From assembly GCA_012295275.1 (NCBI GenBank), contig CM022676.1, positions 18,452,485 to 18,504,984 on the forward strand: 52,500 nt of DNA, given 5' to 3'. Position 1 is the first letter of the stretch. Each line of letters opens with the position of its first letter. Both the position numbers and the translations under genes were made by a program. The notes beneath the pieces were generated by a model. The model saw only the letters and a program-made list of their open reading frames with translations, was not told the origin of the DNA and did not search any database. Below, piece by piece: positions 24,101 to 36,400 of this stretch. The DNA is from Chrysomallon squamiferum. Its lineage: Eukaryota > Mollusca > Gastropoda > Neomphalida > Peltospiridae.

Positions 24101-25196
24101 CGAGCAATTAGCCAAAGAGTTCGACTGGCGTGAAAGAAAGTGGGTATTGTTGCCCATGTTGAGATTTAGAGGCAAAGCTTCTGAGGCATGTAATTAATTA
24201 TCTGAGTGACCACAGTTCTGCACAGTGTACGTTGGTTAAGGCGGCTGTCTTAAGAATATATGAATTCCGTCCAGAAGCGAACCGGTTCACGTATAGTGAA
24301 TTGAAGGAACCTGAAGGTCAGTGTTATGTAGAATATTTCGCATGAAAAGCTGGATTATTTGATAAATGGGTAGCATCAGAACAGGTTGAGTCGTACGAAG
24401 GCTTTCAGGAATTGTTAATACTATATAATGTTATATATGTATACACCTGCATTTTCTAGTGTGTGTGTATATATATATATATACACCTGTTCTCTAAATG
24501 AATGCACATATTAACAGGTAACCATTTTTTAACTTCTTTGGTATTAACAATTCCGGAAAACCTTCGTACGACTCAATCTTTTGTGATGCTACCCATTTAT
24601 CAAATAATGTCGCTTTTTTTTTCTGGAAATATATATATATATGAGTATTTCACGTTAATTAATAAAAGTCAGTCAGGGCAGGGCAATTCCAGTCGTCATG
24701 GGAAAACAAAGATATTTCAGTTGGGATTTCTGCATAATGCTAATCACTTGTGTTAGTCAAGTGTTCAGGCGAGAATTGCCTTTGGTGATCAGAAACAGGA
24801 TGCGCCACAGATATTTCCTCATCAGATAACCATGTGCTGCACGAGTGTTTCTATAGCGATAACAGCTTTCGGTTGGTGCTGACCTACGCAGAGGAAATCA
24901 ACTGAGCCAGACATATGTATATCCATTAGAGGTCTTCAACAAAGCAAGTGGTGGTCTCTACCAACCACAACGGAAAGTCTAACGCTATTGCTGACACTTT
25001 CTCGAGAAGATGATCTAGAGGTGTGTCGTGTATTAGATGTTTAGTAGAGTCCCTTAAAACAATATCTCACCATAGCTTATATAAAAACTCAGGGCTACAT
25101 ATTAAATATATTAAACAGGAGACTTCCATCTCCGTTACACTTAGTGTATCTACCTTTTAAGGGTTACATAATAAAAATTAATAACCATACACAGAA

Positions 25197-25227
<31 letters not shown>

Positions 25228-25228
25228 C

Positions 25229-25287
<59 letters not shown>

Positions 25288-27706
25288 TACACACACACAC
25301 ACACACACATATATGTATGTATGTATGTATCATCGTAAGTCGTTCGCAGTTTCTCTACTGATTTGTAGTGGTAAAATGTGTTTCATTGTTTTACACAAAA
25401 ATTTCAAATTGTAGTTTATAATATGACAAGATTTATAAGTCACACAAGAGTAACTGAGATTTCGAAAATTAATTAATACAAATTTAAGTTATCATTTCTC
25501 TAGTACATTTTCCAGTCATACTTATTTTGTTATTTTGTTTTTCACTTGACAATATGGAATTTAATGTATCACACGCACCTTAAATTTTGTAGAGAATATA
25601 TTCAGTAACAAAAAGTATCCATCTCTGAAATTATCTACACTCCATAACTGATTTGCTGAAAATGCCTTTCATATTATAGCATTTATAATGCTTTGGGTAT
25701 ATTAAATAAGCTTTTTATGATGACATACAATTCAATATACGACTGACACCATTAAGCGCGTTTCTATAAGATATAGATACTCGTATTTTAATCCTTATGA
25801 TATTTTAAATTATGTTTACATTTCTTGTGGTGTTAATTTATTTTTATAATTCGTGAATATAACAGTCCAGATGTTTATTATTTAGCCTACTAATGTGTTG
25901 AGTGTCTCACTTCAAAGCTAGTCTTTCTTCAGTCAGAACATGTCACTGGACTCAGAAACTGAAAGTGAGGCGTCCTTCGTGTAACATACTTCTATGTACA
26001 CTGGTCTGTACTAGAATCAGCTACGTATTTTGCTACATGTTCACTGGTTATCTCCCTTCTTTGTTTGAAATACTTCAGATAACCTTGGAGAGGATCGTGG
26101 CGCTAGCTGTAGCTATTATCCAGCTTTGCTCTTGATGATGCAGCAGATGCCATTATGATGTCTGATATTTTCTTTTAATGACAAGAGTTCAAAGGATTAC
26201 ATCTGAACACACATTAGCATCTATGGTCAGTTTCGACAAATGATTTCACACATTCATTATCGTGTCTAATTTATTGAAAGTTTTCTAATGATGTGACCTT
26301 AAATGATAACATATTAACATCCATTGGCTTCTTGGGTCAGTTTGAACAGACCCTAATAGTTGTCGAAATTGGAACACTAGCCTAATACTCTAAACTAAAT
26401 CAAGGTCAGTAGGTGTAAAGGATGTTGAGGAAATCAGGATATGGAATAGGTTTCATAATGCAGGCTAGCTGTTCAGTGTCGTGATCGAATTTTCAAGATG
26501 CTATAGTGCATTGAGTCATGTCAGTGTAGGTCAGAAATGTTCATCCTTTTGAACTCACATATTTAGTATGCTTAGCAGAAATGTGAACATTACTTTGGTC
26601 TAACTTGTTCCAATCTATATGCGACATAATCATGGTTTATCGGCTTGATGACTCTGTGAACTGCTCGTTTTCTTACACTTGATTGCACTGTGACATGTAG
26701 CATTCTGATATTCAGACCATTGTCTGGTGGGACTCTGTTGAACACGAATGATACATTAGAGGAAGAAATAAAACACAACAAAAAACAACAACAAAGAAAC
26801 AAAAACAAAAAGAAAAAACCGTTAACATGAATGACAGGAGTTCTGCTTTTCATCCACAGTGACTTTGAAAGCAATACTATGTGTTGTTTTATCTGCTGTC
26901 ACAAAATCAGCTTCTTGAAATAAGCTTTTCAGAGGGATTCCACTAGCAGCTTCTGACACTTATTACATTTTCTGACTTTAAATTTATTATTATTTTCGAT
27001 CAGACCATTGTCAGAACTTATTATTTATTTGAAAATTGCATTTATTAATGCCAAAATAAATTTGAATTATCTTATTCTATTGATCATAATGTTTGTAAAA
27101 TAAGGAGAGTACTACTTAACTGTTAAAAAGTCATATGTCTGTGCATGGGTGTATGTGTATATATTTCAGCCGTTTAGTACATTAATATTAGAAATACTGG
27201 CAATACTGGGGATATTGCGACATCTTTATTTTACCCAATTTTACGTTTATTACCGAATATCTGTTACATAATTTTCTTTACAGGAGAAAAATCATATGTG
27301 AGTGTATACATATTTCTTTATTGTTTTGTTTGTTCTTCGTTTTTATTAAAGAAATCATACTATTCTTACTCACAGACCATATATAATATGTTATTATTTC
27401 AGTACCAGTGCGGTTAGTGAATGGACGAGGAAAACCAACACAAGGTCGAGTTGAGATTCAAGTGAACGGGACGTGGGGAACAATCTGTGATGATTATTTT
27501 GATGAGAAAGATGCTTCAGTTTTATGTCACATGTTAGGATTTAGTCGGTAGCTGCTTCATTTATTCACCTACTTGCTTACTTTCTTACAGTAATATTTTA
27601 TATAAATGTAATTTATTTCATTTTACTGACGATGAAAGTTAGTGATGATATCTACGTGAAATACTTTTCGACAGGATCGTTAATAATAATGATGATGATG
27701 ATGATG

Positions 27707-27738
<32 letters not shown>

Positions 27739-29994
27739 TATAATAATTGTTATCAGAGGAAGAAGAAAAAAGCCAACATCAACAGCAAGTACAACAAAAA
27801 GTAACAACAATAGTAATTTCCAGCAATGAAAATCTTGAGCTTTATAGCAAATATATTCAAATCATGCTCGAATAATCAAATTTCACTGGCGATATTTACA
27901 CTATCTTTTTGGTAGCAAAGCATACATATTAAACATAGCTGAAATCACTTAGAAAGTAACAAATGTCTTCTGAAAACGTCATGACTACGAGAAGATCTGT
28001 TGTCCAAAGCATGTTCAATAATATTAATTTTACTGTGCATATTATTTATTTTACAATGCATATTAATTTTATTTAAGTCTTCATGCAACACCATATCAAA
28101 ATGCTCACTTTGGAGAGGGAACTGGACAAATATGGCTTGATGATCTGAGATGTGATGGAGATGAAGACAGTGTTGAAAAGTGTTCATTTCCTGTCTGGGG
28201 AAAACACAACTGTTATCACTCAGAGGATGCTGGTATCAGCTGTCAATGTCAGTTTTCATTTGACATTTTATTTTACTTTATTTTATATAATTTGCGTGTT
28301 TGTCAGCTACAAAACGTGTTGGATGTTGTCCAAAAGATTGTATTAATAAATTTAATTCTGTAATCATCAGCTTCTCACAAAATAGTTTAACTTTTTTCAT
28401 CCACATGTTTTATCACCATCTTATATTCTGTCTTTAAATTAGTTTTCGAATGGGGAATCCTTACTCTCAAATGTCATTATCCGTTAGAAGTCTCTAGTAG
28501 CAATTGAATACATTACGTTATGTGATTTAAGATTTTCTTTATTTATGACTTGATTTAGTTTTTTATTAGTTAATTCATGAAATAATTAATTTATTTATTT
28601 ATATGTGCTGTGCTTCTGTTTTATTTCTTTGTTTATTTTAACTTCATGTTAAAATTTCTGAATGTCACAACATTATATCGTGATGAATATATGAATGCAT
28701 TTTACTTTTATTTTTCCTGATATATGACAAACATACTTTCTGCAGTTTAAAGGTCCATATCGCTTGAACAAATAATAATAACCACATTTGTAGTTCCATT
28801 TATTCTTCTTTTCTGTATGTTTTTGGCTGTACTTTATAACGGCTGGACATACTGCAGAGCCGTATGAAATTCCATCTGTCCATATGAAAAATCAATCTCA
28901 TTTAATTAAAAGCTATCTTCAGATGCATTAAACCTGCAGCATATATCAAATTTGTTTTTCTCTATTTTTACTTGAAATAAGAATGATTGTTTTTATTCAC
29001 TTTTTTTTCTTTTTTTTCTGACCATAATAAATTAATACACTGAGACCATACCTTTGATTTGCTGTTATAATGATACTATTTATTTATTTATGTATTTATT
29101 TATGTATTTATTTATTTATGTATTTATTTATGTATTTATTTATTTATTTATTTATGTATTTGTAGATGGGGCCCTTTCTGTTACATTCAGTGCTTCATCT
29201 CCAGGAAACATTCTTGAAGGAGATATTCTAAATGTGACCTGTATTGTTGACTGTGACTCATCTTGTGTCTACACGTGGAGAAGTGAAGATCGGTATTTGG
29301 TCAGCGGCTCTCAGTTGGCTGTTGGTCCTGTGAGCAGAAATCAGACAGGACAAATATTTACATGTACAGCAAATAGTTCTGAACGTTATGGAAGTAACCA
29401 GTTCCAGCTTAGAGTTCTTTGTAAGTTCCACATTCACAGATAAACTTACAACTCTGAATACAAAAATAATATGACAAACACAGAATAAAAAAGAAAAAAA
29501 AGAAAGAAAAGAAACAACATAAAGATAAATATCGAATCACTGTTTTCATTTTTAATTCATCTCAACAAAATATGTTATATGAAAGCATGATAATAAGGTA
29601 TAGAAATATTTTAAAATAACTATTTGTTTCAGCGGCATCTTCAAAGTTATCGCTGTTTTATTGATGTTTGTCTACATGTGAAACAAAAACTTAAGAAAAT
29701 AATTTATGAAACAAAATATTATACTATAAGTGAGTAAAGTTTAAGAACATTTACCAGTTTTTCCCGCATACACTCCCAAACCAGTAGTTTGATCTATACT
29801 AAGAATTTTTCACTAACAATAATATCTTTTTTATTGATTATATTTTAAACTATTTTGCGTTTATCTTTATTCTGGTGTGAAATTCTAACATTTTTAAATC
29901 CAGAACTGCCTACAAAATTTGTTTTAGTAACTGCTTTAAAGTGCAATTATGATTATTTTGTAGTTTTTATTTATTATTATTATTATCATTATTA

Positions 29995-30041
<47 letters not shown>

Positions 30042-32234
30042 TCTTAAAGTTCATTATCTTTTTTGTTGTTGATTATTTTAATCGTATCTGTAGCTTGGTA
30101 ATCAAAATTATATTCAGTTTTAACAGAATAATTCAAAAAGAACAGGACAAACGTGTCTGACTAGATAGTGCTGTAGATGTGCTGACACTGTTTACCTATC
30201 GTGTTGTCAGTACTTGTATGAAAAACTCCAGCCAGATTTTGTTTTAGCTACATACAGTGGAACCTCAGGTTACGAACTTAATCCGTTCCAGAACTCGGCT
30301 CGTAAACCGAAGCAATGTCAGACACACGACACCACTCTTATGATTTACAATTATTTCCTTCTTAACTTCTACTGTGATAGATTTATAATTTCCCCCAGCA
30401 TGATAGCTTTCACGTTTTGTTTTCTTCGGCATAATAAGGGTATAATAAGAATTATACACATAAAATTAGCAGCACTTTAAAAATAATGGGACCGCACAAT
30501 CTCGATCCAAAAATTAAAGAGCTGCAACTGCATATCGAAGACTAAAGGCCCTAATTTATGACACATAGTTGCTGTAGGGCATGCCTCTAATCCTTACTTT
30601 GACTTCTTATCTTTATGTTGAGGTCAAAAGAAAGCTCGTTGTGGCGTGTCGTTGTAGTTCGTAATTCGGGACATTATTCGTCATCCGAGACAAAAACTGC
30701 CGAAGATCACGGTTCGCAATCCGAATTATTCGTTCTTCGAGGCGTTCGTAACTCGAGGTTCCACTAACATTAAGTGATAATGAAAACGTTCTTCTTTAGT
30801 TGTTTTCGTGTTTCTATTCTAATTTACTTGTAAGTGAAAATAAAAGTTAAAGCGCTGCAGACAATGTTTATGTTTCCACAACATACAAAGATACAAAATT
30901 GTTTTTCGAGTAAAACAACTGACATTTTGTGTACTAGTTATCGAGAGATGATACTGCTCATTAAATTACTAGTTTTTGACTGGTTTCATCTTGCACCTCA
31001 ATTATCGTTGATGTCGCGTATATCATTGCAGACCAAACTTCTATTACATATTTGACGTTGAACTCCAATTCTACAAAGTTAACAGTTGATGAGCTGACTC
31101 CCATCAATTTGAGATGTGAAGTTGACAGTAATCCAGCATCTCACATCAAACTGTTAAACAACTCACAGATTCTACGTGAAGTGTACAGCTCCAAGTCAGT
31201 GGAGTACAGCTGGAATGAAGCTGGATGTCTGGATACAGGATTTTACACTTGTGAAGCAGGAAACAACATCAAGTCTGATGTCAGTCAAAGCGTTCAGCTT
31301 GTTGTTAAATGTAATTGCTCTTTTTAACACAAATTAGAATATCAGTAATAACAGAAATAACAACTTACAAACATAGATATATATATACACCCTTTTACAC
31401 ATACACAGACACACTGACATACACAGGTACATACATGCGCGTGGAGATGTTTCTTTCTTCTTCTCATATGGTAATGTTTATCAACGTTAGTTAGCCTGAC
31501 TGTCTTTCTGCCTACAAGGTTCACTGAGGATTCCCGAGTATATTAATTTTTATATCAGTAAAAGGGTGCAACTTGTTGTTAAATGTAACTGCTGTTTTTA
31601 GCACAAATTAGGATATCAGTAATAGTAAAATAAGAACTTGCACACACATACATCTAAATATATGTACACAAACATATACATAGAGACACATACAGAAATA
31701 TATATAGAATCATGCTCAGACACATAAACACATACATGCACAATTTTTTCCTTATTCTGATACCGTCATATTTTGAACGTTAATTAGCCTGACTTTCTTT
31801 CTGCCTACAAGGTCCACCGAGGATTCCTTCCAATGTGAACATAAAGAGAATCAACTCTTCTGCCATCTCAGTGTCTTGGACAGAAGAATTTAACGGCGGC
31901 TTCGTGCAAACATTCATAGTACAGTACAGAGAAAACACGTCAACACAGTGGAACAACGTCACAGAGAAATTTCTAGAACTTGGTTTACATACAACCCATA
32001 CAACAGTGATAGGGTCTTTGAAATCTTTGAAGTATCTTGTGAGAATGTTGGCTTACAATAAATACGGAGTTAAAGGTTTTACAGATGAGAGATATATTTT
32101 GATGACAGGTACCTATGTTAATAATGAGATAACATACATTTTAATATTCTGTTTCTTGCTTTTCCGATTCAGGAATAAATCAAAGATTTCTATTTGTTTG
32201 TTTTACTTATTTATCTGAGAGCTCATTATTGTTA

Positions 32235-32304
<70 letters not shown>

Positions 32305-33314
32305 CCTTGTTTTTGTCTTAACTATAACATTTGAAAAGAAATTGTACAGGTGAAATTTTATATAAATGATCTTAGTAACAATACTAATGATTTTCTGGGA
32401 TTTGTATAGTCTTTATGTAGTAGTTTTATTCCAGTACTGATATACACATTATTTTTAAAATATTACATTATTTTCAGTATGATATTTAAAATTCATTAGC
32501 AAACTTTTAGTTGCCCAAGAATATCAAATTGAAAACAATTCCACTTCAAATAATTGAATGTTTAAGAACATTGGCCAATAGACTGAGCAGAAACAAGGTT
32601 CTAAATTATGTTGGAGAATAAAATTTAAAAATAATCAAATAAATACATAAAGAAATAAATAAATAAATAGATAAACAAAAAGATATATTCAGTATCTTCA
32701 TTTATTGATTTTTAAAATTAGTTTCCGGTACAGCTGTACATTAATGTTAACTTATTTTAACATTGGAAGCCTTTTTGTATCTCCTGAATCACAACAATAT
32801 TAATTAATAGTTTTACAGATAATTTATTTAAAGTTGCTTTCTTTTGACTTTGGCATTTATTTCCTTACCTCTGTCGTATTTTAAACCTTTATTTCAATAT
32901 AGTTACCGTGTTGTAATACATATACCTTTAGGCTATATTTTGTCACCTGTGTCAAACACTAGTAGTTTGTATGACATATCTCTATTCAAATGAACAATTG
33001 TTGTTTCAGATGACGTGTCTAATATAAATTTGATAGCAGTCGCTGTTGGATCTGGATCAGGGATTCTCGTGTTAACTCTTCTTGTTGTCGCTACTGTCTT
33101 CATATACCGTAGATTGAGAAGAGGTTCGTACTGTTTCTTTCTTTTTGTTTAAGTTTCAAAGTGCAAACGTGTGTCGTAGTGCATCTTCCTCTACGTCTAT
33201 GCGTTTGTGAAAGAGATAGATCGGGAAATATGTAATACTTAAACAATCTGAGATAAATAGGAATACTCTTTGTAACAAAATTAAATTAGATGAAGTATAA
33301 TATATACAATTTCA

Positions 33315-33358
<44 letters not shown>

Positions 33359-33359
33359 G

Positions 33360-33420
<61 letters not shown>

Positions 33421-36400
33421 CATCTTCCATAATAAAATAAAATGAAATTTATTTTTATAAAGTATCGTTACTTAATATAACAAATGTTGTGATACGTTTT
33501 ACCAGTTCACCTCATATTAGTTTGTGTTTGTTTGTTATTTTAGTACCTGTTATTTTTATTTAACTTTGTTCTTTTTAGGAAATGCAAAAGATGAACATAT
33601 GCATGGAACAAGGTAACACTAACTCATAGTATGAATTAATGTAGTTTATTATTGTTGTAACAGTCTATATGTTGGTAAATAGTGTGTTCATGTGTAACAG
33701 TGATTGTACATTTTATTGCCTATAAATGAATGAAAAAATGTATAATGGAAACGAAATGTTAAGAGTCTCCTGATAAAATATCTTATCCTGTTTCAATATC
33801 AGTGGTGTAACTTTCCAATCGGTTATTTGTGTGTTGAAGTGAAGCTTTCAGTTCTAAATGACGAACACAGTTCAGAGTTTTTATAACCAGTGAAACTGTA
33901 ACCATAAGCAAATACCGATTGATGTCCCAAATATTTCTGTGTAGTAGCCTCTGGTTTATTGACTATCTTGTGTGAGTTGACACATTGTTGTCTGGACGTA
34001 GGTTCTCATTCGAACTCCAGACAGTTGTGTTAATGACACTGCGCTGTCGTGTACAGTTGTGTTAATGACACTGGGCTGTGGTGTACAGTTGTGCTAATGA
34101 CACTGGGTTGTGGTGTACAGTTGTGTTAATGACACTGGGTTGTGGTGTACAGTTGTGTTAATGACACTGGGTTGTGGTGTACAGCTGTGTTAATGACATT
34201 GGGCTGTCGTGTACAGTTGTGTTAATAAAGCTGTGTCGTCGTGTACAGTTGTGTTAATGACACTGGTCTGTCGTGTACAGTTGTGTTAATGACACTGGGC
34301 TGTCGTGTACAGTTGTGTTAATGACACTGGGTTGTGGTGTACAGCTGTGTTAATGACACTGGGCTGTCGTGTACAGTTGTGTTAATGACACTGTACTGTC
34401 GTGTACAGTTGTGTTAATGACACTGGTCTGTCGTGTACAGTTGTGTTAATGACACTGGGTTGTGGTGTACAGCTGTGTTAATGACACTGGGCTGTCGTGT
34501 ACAGTTGTGTTAATGACAGGGGGTCGTAGTGTACAGTTGTGTTAATGACACTGTGTCGTCGTGTACAGTTGTGTTAATGACACTGGGCTGTCGTGTACAG
34601 TTGTGTTAATGACACTGGGCTGTCGTTTACAGTTGTCTGAATGCCACTGGGTCGTCGTGTACAGTTGTGTTAATGACACTGTGTCGTCGTGTACAGTTGT
34701 GTTAATGACACTTTGTCGTCGTGTACACTTGTGTTAATGACACTGTACTGTCGTGTACAGTTGTGTTAATGACACTGTACTGTCGTGTACAGTTGTGTTA
34801 ATGACACCGGGCTGTCGTGTACAATTGTTGTGTAAATGACACTGTACTGTCGTGTACAGTTGTGTTAATGGCATTGGGCTGTTGTGTACAGTTGTGTTAA
34901 TGACACTGGGCTGTCGTGTACAGTTGTGTTAATGACACTGTACTGTCGTGTACAGTTGTGTTAATGGCATTGGGCTGTTGTGTACAGTTGTGTTAATGAC
35001 ATTGGGCTGTCGTGTACAGTTTTGTTAATGACACTGGGTCGTCGTGTACAGTTGTGTTAATGACACTGGGCTGTCGTGTACAGTTGTGTTAATGACAGTG
35101 GGCTGTCGTGTACAGTTGTGTTAATGACAGTGGGCTGTGGTGTACAGTTGTGTTAATGACACTGGGCTGTCGTGTACAGTTGTGTTAACGAAGCTGTGTC
35201 GCTGTGTACAGTTGTGTTAATGACACTGGGCTGTGGTGTACAGTTGTGTTAATGACACTGGGCACTCGTGTACAGTTGTGTTAATGACACTGTGCAGTCG
35301 TGTACAGTTGTGTTAATAACACTGGGCTGTCGTGTACAGTTGTTGTGTTAATGACACTGTACTGTCGTGTACAGTTGTGTTAATGACACTGGGCAGTATG
35401 TACAGTTGTGTTAATGACACTGGGCTGTCGTGTACACTTGTGTTAATGAAGCTGGGTCGTCTTGTAGTTGTGTTAATGAAACTGGGCTGTCGTGTACAGT
35501 TGTGTTAATGACACTGGGTCGTCGTGTACAGTTGTGTTAATGATACTGTGTCGTCGTGTACAGTTGTGTTAATGACACTTTGTCGTCGTGTACAGTTGTG
35601 TTAATGACACTGTACTGTCGTGTAAAGTTGTGTTAATGACACCGGGCTGTCGTGTACAATTGTTGTGTAAATGACACTGTACTGTCGTGTACAGTTGTGT
35701 TAATGACATTGTACTGTCGTGTACAGTTGTGTTAATGACACTGTACTGTCGTGTACAGTTGTGTTAATGACATTGGGCTGTCGTGTACAATTGTTGTGTT
35801 AATGACACTACTGTCGTGTACAGTTGTGTTAATGACATTGTACTGTCGTGTACAGTTGTGTTAATGACACTACTGTCGTGTACAGTTGTGTTAATGACAT
35901 TGGGCTGTCGTGTACAGTTGTGTTAATGACATTGGGCTGTCGTGTACAATTGTTGTGTTAATGACACTACTGTCGTGTACAGCTGTGTTAATGACACTGT
36001 ACTGTCGTGTACAGTTGTGTTAATGACACTGGTCTGTCGTGTACAGCTGTGTTAATGACACTGGGCTGTCGTGTACAGTTGTGTTAATGACACTGGGCTG
36101 TCGTGTACAGTTGTGTTAATGACACTGTACTGTGGTGTACAGTTGTGTTAATGACACTGGTCTGTCGTGTACAGTTGTGTTAATGACTCTGGGCTGTCGT
36201 GTACAGTTGTGTTAATGACTCTGGGCTGTCGTGTACAGTTGTGTTAATGACTCTGGGCTGTCGTGTAGAGTTGTGTTAATGACACTGGGCTGTGCTGTAC
36301 AGTTGTGTTAATGACACTGTGCAGTCGTGTACAGTTGTGTTAATAACACTGGGCTGTCGTGTACAGTTGTTGTGTTAATGACACTGGGCAGTATGTACAG

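Larger units (their letters stand above)
23018..27402 (+). other. Gene B intron 5, transposon-rich
   Basis: A 4.4-kb intron. It holds a gypsy-like gag and pol relic (23760-25013), TA/CA microsatellites (25196-25330), and 25.3-27.3 kb of sequence in which I see no secure feature. The minus-strand stretch 26590-26755 reads [17 protein letters not shown] and continues to a stop; it looks protein-like but is unidentified. The intron probably expanded by insertion between SRCR 2 and SRCR 3. Confidence 0.5.
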
